64,000 nucleotides of DNA from NCBI GenBank assembly GCA_937988885.1, contig CALKHR010000080.1, positions 1 to 64,000 of the forward strand. Reading direction: 5' to 3'. Source of the DNA: an uncultured Roseiflexaceae bacterium (GTDB lineage: Bacteria > Chloroflexota > Chloroflexia > Chloroflexales > Roseiflexaceae). A model generated the notes under the pieces. That model was given only the letters and a program-made list of their open reading frames with translations, did not search any database and was not told the DNA's origin. The position numbers were made by a program, and so were the translations under genes. Positions 43,664 to 53,479 of the stretch are shown piece after piece (the stretch's first letter is position 1; every line of letters starts with the position of its first letter).

Positions 43664-44650
43664 CTACTTTTTGGCGTAGGGCAACTCGGAGATGCGCATC
43701 AGTTTGTCCCAACGGTGGCGCGATTCGATATAGCGCACCGTGCCGGATGCCGAGCGCATCACGACGGAGTGGGTCGCCGCGCCGCCGCTGTAGTAGGAGA
43801 CGCCGCGCAGGAATTCGCCCGGTGTGATGCCTGTGGCGGCGAAGAAGACGTTGTCGCCCTTTACAAGGTCGTTGGTGTGAAAGACCTTGTTGATGTCGAT
43901 GTTGTTGGCGGCCACCAACGCCCGCTCCTCATCGTTGCGGGGCCAGAGTTTGCACTGGATCTCGCCGCCGACGCATTTGAGCGCGCATGCGGTGATCACA
44001 GCTTCGGGTGCGCCGCCGATGCCCATCAGGATGTCGGCGGGCGGGTCCTCGATGGCCGTCATCACGCCTGCTGATACATCGCCGTGCAGGATGAGTTTGA
44101 TGCGTGCGCCGGTGGCGCGGATCTCTTCGATCAGCTTTTTGTGACGGGGCCGATCGAGCACGACGACGGTGACATCTTCGGGTTGTTTTTTGAGTGCTTT
44201 CGCTACGTTGCGGATATTCTCCGCCACTGGCGCGTTGATGTCGATCGAGCCGCGCGCGGCTTCGCCGACCGCCAGTTTATCCATATATGCAAGCCCCGAC
44301 CAGTTGTAGAGTGAGCCTCGTTCGGCGATCGCGACCACGGCGATCGCGCCGGGCATACCTTCGGCCAGGAGTGTGGTTCCTTCGACTGGGTCGACTGCGA
44401 CGTCAACCTCGGGCGCTTCGCCGTTGCCCACACGCTCGCCGGTGTAGAGCATAGGCGCTTCGTCTTTTTCGCCCTCGCCAATCACAACAACGCCGTCCAT
44501 TGGCACATTGTCCAAGGCATAACGCATTGCATCGACCGCAGCCTGGTCGGCGGCATTCTTATCGCCACGACCCATCATACGCCCTGCCCGCAGCGCAGCC
44601 ATCTCCGTGGCGCGCATTAGGTCCATGCCCAGGTTGCGCTCGATTCTCAT
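43664..44650 (-). CDS. glpX: Fructose-1,6-bisphosphatase class II
   Basis: 328 residues. Strong match to GlpX: RATEMAALRAGRMMGRGDKNAADQAAVDAMR, metal-binding VIGEGEKDEAPML and DVAVDPVEGTTLLAEG, and GIGGAPEAV. It hydrolyses fructose-1,6-bisphosphate in gluconeogenesis, and in some bacteria sedoheptulose-1,7-bisphosphate in the Calvin cycle. Single gene on the minus strand; starts at ATG 44650. Confidence 0.96.
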   Translation of the reverse strand: MRIERNLGMDLMRATEMAALRAGRMMGRGDKNAADQAAVDAMRYALDNVPMDGVVVIGEGEKDEAPMLYTGERVGNGEAPEVDVAVDPVEGTTLLAEGMPGAIAVVAIAERGSLYNWSGLAYMDKLAVGEAARGSIDINAPVAENIRNVAKALKKQPEDVTVVVLDRPRHKKLIEEIRATGARIKLILHGDVSAGVMTAIEDPPADILMGIGGAPEAVITACALKCVGGEIQCKLWPRNDEERALVAANNIDINKVFHTNDLVKGDNVFFAATGITPGEFLRGVSYYSGGAATHSVVMRSASGTVRYIESRHRWDKLMRISELPYAKK

Positions 44651-44866
44651 TTCCTACCTCCCTGTAGTATTCCACTTTTCGGTGTGTGGTGGAGGCGATT
44701 GTATCATGGCTGCCTAGCGATGTCTATCAGTTGTGCGGCTGGTGTGCTCTCGTTCGGAATGCGCTGAAGCGTTTGACGGGCTATAGCACAGATGGTATCA
44801 TCAATATGCCTCGTTTGCAGCCTCAGAAGCACCGAAACTCGGCCTCCGTGGCCCAAAGGAGACCAC

Positions 44867-47032
44867 ATGACCGAAACAGAAGCGATCCGGCAGATTTACT
44901 GGAATATTGGGGAACATCTAGGGAGCATCAGCCTCTACACCATGGCGATTGTTGCCCTGGCGGTGATGACCTGGGGTGTGTTACGAGATATTGAGCGCTG
45001 GCGGCGCGGTCGTCCTGATTTTCGGATCAGTGAGGTGCCACGACGGTTGGTGCAGTCTATTCAGATGGTGTTTGGCCAGCAACGAGTGTTGCGGGATCGG
45101 CGGCCTGGCTCGATGCACGCGCTGATCTTTTTTGGCTTTCTGGCACTGTTTATCGGCACCGATGTGATCGCTGTCGAGGAGGATTTCACCATCCCTCTGA
45201 TGGGCGAGCAGCGTGGGCAGATTTTGGTCGGTTGGTTCTACCAGAGCTACGAGTTTATCCTCGATACGATGGGTCTGGTGTTCCTGGCTGGTCTGATCTG
45301 GGCGACGTGGCGGCGCTATGTGAGCAAGCCCGATCGGTTGAATAACCGCGCAACCGACCTGTGGGTGCTGGCGACGATGCTGTACATCACGGTGACGGGC
45401 TTTTTGCTGGAAGGTCTGCGCATAGCCAATCAGTTGATCGGCGATCTGCCAGTCTACGAGCAGAGTTGGGCGGTCAACTCGTACGTCGGCTACACGTTCG
45501 CCACGATCTTCCGTGGGATCGGGTTGGGCAACGGTAGCACGGTCGCGTTGGTGCTGCACGGCTTCTTCTGGCTGACGCACGCGCTGGTCACGTTTTTGTT
45601 TGTGGCGAGCCTGCCGTTCTCCAAGTTCAAGCATATCTTCTACACGCCGATCAACAACTTTTTCCGCGATCTGGAGCCGAAGGGCGCGCTGAGGCCTATT
45701 CCGCAACTGGAGGCTGAGATCGAGCGGGACGAGCCGAAGTTGGGCGTGGCGACGCTGGCCGATTTCACGTGGAAGCAGCGCCTCGATTTCGATGCCTGTA
45801 TGCAGTGCGGTCGCTGCCAGTCGAAGTGCCCGGCCTACGCTTCGGGGAGCGATCTTTCGCCGAAGTTCCTGATCACGAAGATGGCCGATTTGATGCGCGG
45901 CGAGCCGATCCTGATGCGCGATGGCACGGTGCGCACGATCAGCGATTTCACTGGCGAGCCGCTGCCCGCTGGTAAGGAGGCCGTGAGCGTTGTCGAGAAT
46001 CTGCCGCTCTACGAGCACGGTCTGTTCACCGAGAACGAGTTGTGGAGTTGCACGACCTGTCGGGCGTGTATGGAGGAGTGCCCGGCGCTGATCGAGCATG
46101 TCGATCAGATCGTGGACCTGCGGCGCAACCTGACGATGATCCAGAGCGAGGTGCCCAGCGGCGTGAAGCGCGTGCTGGAGGGCATCGAGCGCCAGGGCAA
46201 TCCGTGGCGCTTACCGCAGCGCGATCGCACCGCTTGGGCGGCGGGTTTGGACGTGCCGACAATGGCCGAGAAGGAACACGTCGATGTGCTCTACTGGGTC
46301 GGTTGTGCGCCGAGCTACGATGAGCGCTCGCGGCGAGTGGCTCGCGCTATGGTCGAGTTGATGCAGCGCGCTGGCGTGGATTTCGCTATCCTGGGCGACG
46401 AGGAGACGTGTACGGGCGATCCGGCGCGGCGTATGGGCGAGGAGTTGCTGTATCAACAGCAGGCCCAAACCAACAACGAGACGATGGCTCAGTACACCTT
46501 CAAGAAGGTCGTGACGACCTGCGCGCACTGTTTCAACACGATCAAGAACGAGTACCCGCAGTTCGGCGGTAAGGCAGGCGTCGATTACGAGGTCGTTCAC
46601 CACACCGAGTTCTTGGCGAACCTGATCTCCGAGGGCAAGCTGAAGCCCACCGAGGCGGTGAACGAGCGGATCGTGTATCACGATCCCTGCTACATCGGGC
46701 GGTACAACGATGTGTACGATGAGCCGCGCAATGTGCTCGCTAGCATTCCGGGTGTGGAGCTAGTCGAGGCGCCCGAGATGAACCGCCAGCGCGCGATGTG
46801 CTGCGGTGGTGGCGGCGGCAATGCCTGGATGGAGGGCTGGGGCAAGAAGAACATCAATGTGATCCGGCTGGAGCAGATCCAGAAGGCGCAGCCCGAAACG
46901 GTGGCGGTGGCCTGCCCGTACTGTATGGTGATGTTCGAGGATGCCGCGAAGAATACGGGTGTGGACGAGACGTTGGCGCGCAAGGATGTGGCCGAGATCG
47001 TGCTGCAATCGTTGGGGCCTGCGAGTAGTTAG
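44867..47032 (+). CDS. Membrane-bound Fe-S oxidoreductase (HdrD/FadF-like)
   Basis: 721 residues from the ATG at 44867 (AAAGGAG upstream). The N-terminal 290 residues hold about six helices resembling a nitrate-reductase-gamma/HdrE-type cytochrome b. Then come two 4Fe-4S sites (CMQCGRCQSKCPAY near 305 and CTTCRACMEECPAL near 395), and two CCG domains (VGCAPSYDE ... TCTGD; TTCAHCFNT ... HDPCYIGR ... CCGGGGGNAWME). The architecture fits the enzymes that pass electrons between ETF or heterodisulfide-type partners and quinones. The partner is not encoded nearby. Confidence 0.92.
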   Translation: MTETEAIRQIYWNIGEHLGSISLYTMAIVALAVMTWGVLRDIERWRRGRPDFRISEVPRRLVQSIQMVFGQQRVLRDRRPGSMHALIFFGFLALFIGTDVIAVEEDFTIPLMGEQRGQILVGWFYQSYEFILDTMGLVFLAGLIWATWRRYVSKPDRLNNRATDLWVLATMLYITVTGFLLEGLRIANQLIGDLPVYEQSWAVNSYVGYTFATIFRGIGLGNGSTVALVLHGFFWLTHALVTFLFVASLPFSKFKHIFYTPINNFFRDLEPKGALRPIPQLEAEIERDEPKLGVATLADFTWKQRLDFDACMQCGRCQSKCPAYASGSDLSPKFLITKMADLMRGEPILMRDGTVRTISDFTGEPLPAGKEAVSVVENLPLYEHGLFTENELWSCTTCRACMEECPALIEHVDQIVDLRRNLTMIQSEVPSGVKRVLEGIERQGNPWRLPQRDRTAWAAGLDVPTMAEKEHVDVLYWVGCAPSYDERSRRVARAMVELMQRAGVDFAILGDEETCTGDPARRMGEELLYQQQAQTNNETMAQYTFKKVVTTCAHCFNTIKNEYPQFGGKAGVDYEVVHHTEFLANLISEGKLKPTEAVNERIVYHDPCYIGRYNDVYDEPRNVLASIPGVELVEAPEMNRQRAMCCGGGGGNAWMEGWGKKNINVIRLEQIQKAQPETVAVACPYCMVMFEDAAKNTGVDETLARKDVAEIVLQSLGPASS

Positions 47033-47049
47033 CACCTTTGGGAAGCATA

Positions 47050-47082
47050 GGGCGGTGATGGATTTCCATCGCCGCCCTTTTT
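47050..47082 (+). terminator. Terminator after the Fe-S oxidoreductase gene
   Basis: GGGCGGTGATGG pairs with CCATCGCCGCCC around a 4-nt loop (one wobble), then TTTTT. Confidence 0.75.
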
Positions 47083-47092
47083 CATTGGGCAT

Positions 47093-47581
47093 TTAGCCAA
47101 ACATTTGGATGGCGCGCAGCACCACACCCAACACAATTAAGCCTATCGCCACCGCCTGCAGAGCGCGCATCCACGGGTGCGCGGCGCCCCATGGGGGCGT
47201 GCGCAGGATCGCGATGGCATGCCCGAGCATCGCCACCCCAACCGCGATCAGGCCGAGCGAAGGGAGGTATGCGGTGAACTGCAACATCAGGAGCACCGCC
47301 GGAAGCAGGATCAGAGCGCCAATGCTGAGGCAAAAGTGGGTGAACAGGCGCCAGAAACCGGTGCTCTGCGGCCACAGCCAAGCCGCGCCCGTTAAGAGCA
47401 CCACGGCAGGCACCAAGAGCAGGTTTGCGAGCGTTCGATTGAATGCGGGCGGCGCAAGGGCGATATTCAGCAAGGCAACAGCTTCGAGAAGCACGGCCAA
47501 TGGCGCGATACGAATGGTGAGCCGTGCATGCGAAGGTTGCCCTAGCGGTACGCTTGGCTGAAACGTTCGTACACGAGACAT
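47093..47581 (-). CDS. Hypothetical four-helix membrane protein
   Basis: 162 residues with four or five hydrophobic helices (about 28-50, 56-72, 82-105, 108-128, 140-160) and a basic N-terminus. No known family was recognised and no catalytic or binding motif is visible. It is a single gene between two plus-strand genes. Confidence 0.65.
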   Translation of the reverse strand: MSRVRTFQPSVPLGQPSHARLTIRIAPLAVLLEAVALLNIALAPPAFNRTLANLLLVPAVVLLTGAAWLWPQSTGFWRLFTHFCLSIGALILLPAVLLMLQFTAYLPSLGLIAVGVAMLGHAIAILRTPPWGAAHPWMRALQAVAIGLIVLGVVLRAIQMFG

Positions 47582-47809
47582 GGGCTACCTCTTTCAGACT
47601 CTGGAAACCCGAAGGTCAAAGGGTGAGCACAGCACGAGCTATGCCAACCCCGAGCAGAAAGAAAGATGAAGCGTTTTTCCGCTTGAGGCAAGTAGTCTGC
47701 TTAGTATGACGTTCAATCATGTGGAATGTTTCACAAATTGCCGCGCCTTCTGGGCTGTGCTATCATACGCCGCTTGGAAATCATGTTCGCATTTCGAAAG
47801 GAGCCTCGT

Positions 47810-48475
47810 GTGGAAACCGCTCGCCCTTCTCGCCGCCAACACGTTACCATTGCTGGTAACATTGGCGTTGGGAAAAGTACATTGGTTGGCATTTTGGCGG
47901 AGGAATTTGGTTGGCAGCCGTACTACGAACTTGTTGCTGATCACCCGTACCTTGACGATTATTATGCTGATCGGGAGCGGTGGGGGTTTCATTCGCAGAT
48001 CTGGTTTCTTTCGCAGCGCTACGAACAACACCTCGAGATAGCGGATACCCCGATCTCGGTCTGCCAAGATCGCAGCATCTACGAGGATTACGAGGTGTTT
48101 GTGAAGGGGCTGTTGGAGCAGGGCATCGTGACGCACCGCGACTTCCGCACGTACCGACGCCTGTTCCAAGCGTTGGTGCAGAGCGTGACGCCACCCACGT
48201 TGCTGATCTACCTGCGGGCCAGCATCCCAACGCTGCTTTCGCGTATCCAAGGGCGCTCGCGTAGCTACGAGCAGGCCATCCCCGAGGCGTATCTGGAGCA
48301 GTTGAACCGCCGCTACGAGGAGTGGTTGCGCCGCTTCGAGTTGTGCCCGATCCTGACGATCGAGACGGATCAGCTCGATTTCGCCCACGATGTCGGCGCG
48401 CGCCGCGAGGTGGTCGAACTGATTGGCCAGTTCTTGGGAATCGGCGGGATGGTGCAAGAACGCATGATGCCGTGA
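47810..48475 (+). CDS. Deoxynucleoside kinase
   Basis: 221 residues from GTG 47810, chosen because AAAGGAG lies 6 nt upstream and the P-loop (TIAGNIGVGKST) then begins near residue 14. Other family motifs are present: FLSQRYEQ, the DRSIYEDYEVF segment with ERS-like catalytic/sugar-binding residues, YLRAS and the lid R-rich IQGRSRSYE. It phosphorylates deoxynucleosides (dA/dG/dC type) for the salvage pathway. Upstream in-frame starts at 47726 and 47783 are less likely. Confidence 0.9.
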   Translation: METARPSRRQHVTIAGNIGVGKSTLVGILAEEFGWQPYYELVADHPYLDDYYADRERWGFHSQIWFLSQRYEQHLEIADTPISVCQDRSIYEDYEVFVKGLLEQGIVTHRDFRTYRRLFQALVQSVTPPTLLIYLRASIPTLLSRIQGRSRSYEQAIPEAYLEQLNRRYEEWLRRFELCPILTIETDQLDFAHDVGARREVVELIGQFLGIGGMVQERMMP

Positions 48476-48531
48476 CGATCCGCTAACGGGATTGCCACGG
48501 CATCGGGTTGTAAGAGTGATGCGCGAATGGG

Positions 48532-49971
48532 CTACTTCTGCTGAAGTTCCTTGAGCTTGGCCTGGGTTTCAGCGATGCTCTTGGTATATTTGCGAATCTC
48601 TTCTTGAATAAACGGCGGCGTCATAATGCCCATTGAGGCTTTCTGCATCTCGAAGCCGTGCAAAATTCGCTTCTCGGTTCGCAATTTCTCGGTGAGCATC
48701 GCGATCTCTTCGGCGATCTCCTCGTTATCCTGCGCGATCGGCGCTGGCGTGGCGGGCTGAGGCTGTGCGGCTGGTTGAGGCTGTGCGGCTGCTTGCGGTT
48801 GTGCGCTCTCCTGCGCGCCCGGTCGCTCGAACAGCACGCCGTCGGGGGCGCGCATAAACAGCACAGGTGTGGCCCACTCCAGGCTGGTGAGCGATTTGAC
48901 GCTGATCTTGATGCGCGCTCTGCTCAACGCCTGATCGATCGGCTCGCCGTTCGCGAGGCGGGTGTAGAAGTCGCGCGAGAGATCGTGGGCGGCTCTGTCG
49001 CTGATGCGGACTTGGTTGGCGAGCACTGCGGGCAGTCCCGCGCCGACCAGGCGACCGGCGGCGCTGGTCATCGGCCCGGTGAGTGTGCTGTGCTGCCCAG
49101 CCGCGCCACTGCACGAGTTCAGCCAGATCAAGCGTAATTCATCGTGCTGGCTGAGCACGCGCCACAGATGATCGACCGGGACGGCCTCGCGCTGGTTGTA
49201 TTCATCGTACAGCAGCAGTTCGGCGGGCGTATCAGCGGTCGGCGCTTCGCTATGGCCGAGGTAGTGGATCGCGTGGAACGGCTTCTCGAAGTGCAGATCG
49301 AGCAGGGTATCGAGTTTGGCCTTTTCGAGCACGGTGATGCTGACCAACTGCTGTTCGACGAGCGGAGCCAGCGCTTGCTGCACACTTGCGATCTCGGCAC
49401 CCAAATCGAGTTCGCCGGGCCACCCCGCCATCAGCAGAATGCGCAACGGCTCATCAACCAGTAACGAGCTAATTGGCTGGGCTGTGTCGAGGTAGCGCAC
49501 GACAGTGGTGCTTCGTGTGAGCACAAGGTAATCGCCATCGGGATTGTGAAGCAGTTCCCACGGCCAGCGCTCGGTGGTGGCATCGAGATGCAGGCGCAGA
49601 CGCAACCCAATGCCCTGGCTGCGGGTGATCGCTTGGCTGCGGCTGAGCAGGTCGGCGGTCTTCGAGCCGGGCGGGAAGAGGGTGAGGAACAGCTTGTCGC
49701 CGATCTCCTGCGGCTGGCTGAGTTGCAGTTGTGTGGGCGGTGGCGCGCCCCCAAGCCCACGATACGAGTTTAGCGAGCCTTCTAGCCAGTGATGCAGAAT
49801 GAGTTCATCGTTGGCGCTAAACTGCGATTGGAAGGGAATGGATGCCTCTCCTACCAACGGGCACTGCACGTGCACGTTCCCACCACGAACGGTGATCTCG
49901 AAATTCGTGTATGCTAGCTTGGGATTATTTGCTTGCGACATCGGCGATTTCGCTTTCTGGCGTAGGCTCAT
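48532..49971 (-). CDS. CHAT-domain protein (caspase-like clan CD protease)
   Basis: 479 residues. The CHAT domain (about 135-375) has catalytic H240 (IHYLGHSEA) and C287 (WLNSCSGA). The N-terminal 125 residues are a beta-rich unrecognised domain. After the protease comes an AQPQ-type repeat linker (about 383-410) and a C-terminal coiled coil (415-478, EIAEEIAMLTEKLRTEKR). It is transcribed divergently from a metacaspase gene only 137 bp away. CHAT proteases act in regulated proteolysis, some in anti-phage systems; the substrate here is not visible. Confidence 0.9.
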   Translation of the reverse strand: MSLRQKAKSPMSQANNPKLAYTNFEITVRGGNVHVQCPLVGEASIPFQSQFSANDELILHHWLEGSLNSYRGLGGAPPPTQLQLSQPQEIGDKLFLTLFPPGSKTADLLSRSQAITRSQGIGLRLRLHLDATTERWPWELLHNPDGDYLVLTRSTTVVRYLDTAQPISSLLVDEPLRILLMAGWPGELDLGAEIASVQQALAPLVEQQLVSITVLEKAKLDTLLDLHFEKPFHAIHYLGHSEAPTADTPAELLLYDEYNQREAVPVDHLWRVLSQHDELRLIWLNSCSGAAGQHSTLTGPMTSAAGRLVGAGLPAVLANQVRISDRAAHDLSRDFYTRLANGEPIDQALSRARIKISVKSLTSLEWATPVLFMRAPDGVLFERPGAQESAQPQAAAQPQPAAQPQPATPAPIAQDNEEIAEEIAMLTEKLRTEKRILHGFEMQKASMGIMTPPFIQEEIRKYTKSIAETQAKLKELQQK

Positions 49972-49992
49972 GCTTTCACAACATCCTCACTG

Positions 49993-50020
49993 ATTGTAGC
50001 ATAGAATTCGCTGATTTTAA
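49993..50020 (-). promoter_or_regulatory. Promoter candidate for the CHAT gene
   Basis: On the minus strand: TTAAAA (50015-50020), a 16-bp spacer ending in TGC (extended -10) and TACAAT (49993-49998). Confidence 0.45.
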
Positions 50021-50057
50021 GTGGTTATTTTGAAATTTATGGCTTGCTAGTGCGTTT

Positions 50058-50063
50058 TATAAT
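50058..50063 (+). promoter_or_regulatory. -10 box candidate for the metacaspase gene
   Basis: A perfect TATAAT 45 bp upstream of the metacaspase start, without a clear -35. Confidence 0.4.
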
Positions 50064-50108
50064 GGACTAGGACATCGTTGTGTCGGGCGATATGTTCAGG
50101 AGGATGGG

Positions 50109-52067
50109 ATGACTCAAGCAGGGCAGGCTGTCGAACGACCACCGATTTGGGCGCTATTGGTGGGTGTGAATCGCTACGCAAACCCGGATATCGCGCCATT
50201 GCAGGGCTGCGTGCCCGATGTGCAGGCGTTCGCAGCGTATCTGCGCGAGCAATTGGGCGTGCCGCCCGCGCAGATCCGCCTATTGTGCGATGAAGAAGCC
50301 ACGTATGCGCAGGTGATTGCGGGCTTCGAGACGTTTCTGATGCAGGCGCCGCCCGGCGATCAGGCGGTGGTCTACTTTAGTTGCCACGGCTCGCAATCGC
50401 CTGCGATCGATCCCTCGATCGAGGCCGACGGCTTGGACGAATCGCTCGTGCTTCACGATAGCCGCACCGGCGACACGTTCGATCTGCTGGATAAGGAGTT
50501 GGGCTATCTGCTCGACCGCGTGGTGCAGCGCGGCCTGAACGTGACGGTGATCCTGGATGCGTGCCACAGCGGCTCGGGTGTGCGCTTCGACGAGGGCGAT
50601 GTGCGGGTGCGGCGCTGGCGCGACCCTGATCTGCGGCCCCGCACGTTGGCGCAGGTGTACGGCGGGCAGGCAGCGTTTGATCTGGCGCGTCGGCAGCAGG
50701 TGCGCCAGAGTTGGCTGAACCCGGGCGCGGAGGGCCAGAGCTACGTGGTGTTGAGCGCCTGCCAGGATGTGCAGTTGGCCCGCGAGATGGTGATGGCCGA
50801 TGGGAAGCCGCACGGCTTGATGTCGTGGATGCTGCTGGAGGAGTTGCAGCGCGGCCTACCGCCCGATACGACCTACGACGATGTGTTTCGGGTGGTGCGG
50901 GCGCGGGTGCGCAGCCAGATCAAGGATCAGGAGCCGCACTACGAGGGCGATCTGACCCGCAAGGTGTTCGCCGCTGGACGGCTGCTCAAGCAGGCGCCGC
51001 TGACGATTCGTTCGCTGGCTGGCACGCTGGTGACGCTCGAGGGCGGGCTGAATCACGGGTTGACGGCTGGCTCGCTGCTGCTGGCGTATCCGCCCTTCAG
51101 CGACCGCTCCGACCCCGAGCAGGCGTTGGCGCGCTTGCAGATCGCCCGGGTGACGCCGCTCGACGCGATGGCGAAGATCGTGGCTTGGCTGCCCGCCGGG
51201 ACGAACGGCCCCGATGCGTACGTCCTGCCGATCTCGGCGCAGGTGGTGGTCGAGGCGTATGGCGCGGAGGCTGAGTGCCGCGTGTGGCTCGATGGTCCTG
51301 GCTTGGAGCCGCTGCGTGGCGTGCTGGAGCAGTTCGCGCAGCGTTCGCGTTTTGTGCGCTTGGCCGCGCAGCCCGATGAAGCGCAGGTGATTGTGCGTAG
51401 CGAGGGCGGCCTACTGCACGCGCTCGATGTCGAGCAGGTGCCGATCTGTAAGCCGGTTGCTACGCGCGATCTTGAAACATTGGCCGCGCGTATCGAGCAC
51501 GCCGCGCGGTTCTGGTTCAACAGCAAGATCATGCCGAACCCCAGTGAGGACCGACTGTCGCGCTATGTGGAGTTCACGCTGTGCCGGGTCGTGCAGGGCC
51601 AGTGGCAGCCGCTCGACCGGGCCGCGCCCGAAGTGCAGACGGGCGATATGCTGGGCCTGCGTTTTGTGAGCCGCTACGACGAGCCGTTGCATGTCTCGGT
51701 GTGGGATTTCTCCCGCGCCGAGTTCGCGGTGACGCCGCTCTACCCCAGCAGCGGCGCGACCGAGCGCCTGATGCCTGGCGGGATGCGTGAGTATCAGTTG
51801 GAGTTCCCCGTTTCGCTATCGGAAGGTCAACAGGAATCGAGGAGTTTGGTGCGCCTGTTCGTGACCAATGCGCCGACCACCGCGTTCCAGCACTTGCGGA
51901 TGGAGTGGATCGAGAGTGTGAGGCGGGGTGCGATGCGGGGCGAAGAGCAGGTCGATTTCTTTGGGGAAACCAGCAGCGGCGCCCCACAGATGCGCAGCGG
52001 ACCAGCATCGGTGCTGCAGAGTTGGGGCGCGCAGAGTCTGACTGTGCGGATAGTGGCGCGGCGCTAG
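50109..52067 (+). CDS. Metacaspase (caspase family, peptidase C14) protein
   Basis: 652 residues. The p20-like domain (12-155) has WALLVGVNRYANP, catalytic H93 (YFSCHGSQS) and C152 (ILDACHSGSG), then a p10-like part to about 290 (YVVLSACQDVQLA, then GLMSWMLLEEL). The rest is a mainly beta C-terminal region, with GDMLGLRFVSRYDEPLHVSVWDFS resembling DUF4384, which is common in bacterial caspase-family proteins. AGGAGG lies 5 nt before the ATG. No signal peptide is seen, so cytoplasmic. Divergent from the CHAT gene; the two clan-CD proteases may form one pathway (inference). Confidence 0.92.
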   Translation: MTQAGQAVERPPIWALLVGVNRYANPDIAPLQGCVPDVQAFAAYLREQLGVPPAQIRLLCDEEATYAQVIAGFETFLMQAPPGDQAVVYFSCHGSQSPAIDPSIEADGLDESLVLHDSRTGDTFDLLDKELGYLLDRVVQRGLNVTVILDACHSGSGVRFDEGDVRVRRWRDPDLRPRTLAQVYGGQAAFDLARRQQVRQSWLNPGAEGQSYVVLSACQDVQLAREMVMADGKPHGLMSWMLLEELQRGLPPDTTYDDVFRVVRARVRSQIKDQEPHYEGDLTRKVFAAGRLLKQAPLTIRSLAGTLVTLEGGLNHGLTAGSLLLAYPPFSDRSDPEQALARLQIARVTPLDAMAKIVAWLPAGTNGPDAYVLPISAQVVVEAYGAEAECRVWLDGPGLEPLRGVLEQFAQRSRFVRLAAQPDEAQVIVRSEGGLLHALDVEQVPICKPVATRDLETLAARIEHAARFWFNSKIMPNPSEDRLSRYVEFTLCRVVQGQWQPLDRAAPEVQTGDMLGLRFVSRYDEPLHVSVWDFSRAEFAVTPLYPSSGATERLMPGGMREYQLEFPVSLSEGQQESRSLVRLFVTNAPTTAFQHLRMEWIESVRRGAMRGEEQVDFFGETSSGAPQMRSGPASVLQSWGAQSLTVRIVARR

Positions 52068-52071
52068 TCGG

Positions 52072-53340
52072 TTAGGTCTCCTGGAACTCGCGCCAGAACG
52101 CCGCGAAGGCACGCTTCGGGTCGCGCCAGTAGCGTTCGGGGTCGAGGTCGCGTAGGGGTTGGTGCGCGGCAACCGTGTGACGGGCGGCGGCGAAATTGCG
52201 CACCACCTCGGCCACGGGCTTCTCGCGGCCATCGGCGGCCACCACGCCGAGCGTGCGGGTGCGCGTCACGCGGTCGAACGGTGGGATGCGCCAGTGTTCT
52301 GTGGAGTAATCGGCGTAGCTCGCCAGCCAAGCGCCAAGTGCACCAGCCTGTTGCAGCCGTGTCAGCGATTGCTCGATGAAGGTGGCTTGCTCTTCCTCAT
52401 TGCCCAGGTAGGCGTGGGTCGGTTGGCCGTAGGCGCTATCGGAGATCCAGGCGGCGTGGCCGTCGGGCGCGGTGGGCAACCCCAGGCTCGTGACCAACGC
52501 AGGCTTCTCGCTGAGGGAGGCGGCCAAGGCGTGCATGTAGGCGACATATGCCACATGCAGGGGTCGGAGGTTTGGCAGCGGCAGGGGCGGATCGGCGGCC
52601 ACACCCAGCATCGAGCAGCTCTCGACGATATGCTCGGGGCGCGGCCCTGGCCGTGTGGTGAGCCCACGGGCCGTGGTGACACCCAGCAGGCGGGCGTTGC
52701 GTGCACTGTTGCGCAGCGCCTCAGAGATGGTGGCAAGCCAGTCGCGCACGGCCTCGGCGGACCCGGGCCGATGCACGTATTCAAGCCCTTCGCCGATCTG
52801 CCAGGCCCAGAGCGCCGGATGCTGATCGAAATACCCGGCCACCTCGCGCACAAAGTAGCGCTGTGCATCGAGCATATCGCGGTCGTTGAACAGATCGTGC
52901 GTGTAGTTGGTGTGATAGCGATGCTCGTAGATCACCGGCGGCTGGAGGGCCGGACGCACTACGCGCAGTGAGCCAACCCGAGCGGCGCGCTGCAATTCGC
53001 CAATGATGTTGCCGCGATTCACCCAACTGGGCACCTGGATCGAGCCATCGAGCGCGGCGGGGAACAGCACCGCTGCCACGCGCAATTTCGCGTGTTGGGC
53101 TGCATCCAGCGCATGCTCCAGCGCCCGCATCGCAGCGCTGCCAATCCGATCCCGCTGAGGGTGAAACACTTCCCAACGTAAGCAGAATCGCACGGTATCG
53201 AAACCGAGCGTAGCGATATGTTCAAGCTCCTCCTGCACTTCGCCCCGATCAAACTGCTCCCACCAATTGTGGGCGGTGCGTCGGGGCCAGTAGGTGAGCC
53301 CTAGGCTGAATTGATCACTCATAGTCAAAGAAACGTTCAC
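52072..53340 (-). CDS. Glycoside hydrolase-like TIM-barrel protein
   Basis: 422 residues from GTG 53340, or 416 from the ATG at 53322; neither has a strong ribosome binding site. The N-terminus (LGLTYWPRRTAHNWWEQFDRGEVQEELEHIATLGFDTVRFCLRWEVFHPQ) is typical of GH5/GH42-type barrels. A candidate acid/base lies in WQIGEGLEYV near residue 190; the nucleophile is not clear, so substrate and activity are uncertain. There is no signal peptide, so it is intracellular. It ends 4 bp from the convergent metacaspase gene. Confidence 0.75.
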   Translation of the reverse strand: MNVSLTMSDQFSLGLTYWPRRTAHNWWEQFDRGEVQEELEHIATLGFDTVRFCLRWEVFHPQRDRIGSAAMRALEHALDAAQHAKLRVAAVLFPAALDGSIQVPSWVNRGNIIGELQRAARVGSLRVVRPALQPPVIYEHRYHTNYTHDLFNDRDMLDAQRYFVREVAGYFDQHPALWAWQIGEGLEYVHRPGSAEAVRDWLATISEALRNSARNARLLGVTTARGLTTRPGPRPEHIVESCSMLGVAADPPLPLPNLRPLHVAYVAYMHALAASLSEKPALVTSLGLPTAPDGHAAWISDSAYGQPTHAYLGNEEEQATFIEQSLTRLQQAGALGAWLASYADYSTEHWRIPPFDRVTRTRTLGVVAADGREKPVAEVVRNFAAARHTVAAHQPLRDLDPERYWRDPKRAFAAFWREFQET

Positions 53341-53479
53341 TATCTCTGCTTCATGGTAGATTTCATTATACTCGATGGTTCACATGGCTGCGGTTAGCCT
53401 CAGCACCATTTGACAGTGGTTGGCAACAAACGGTAAGATAGCAGCCGTTTTGCGTGCTAAAACTATGGTAGGTACTGAT

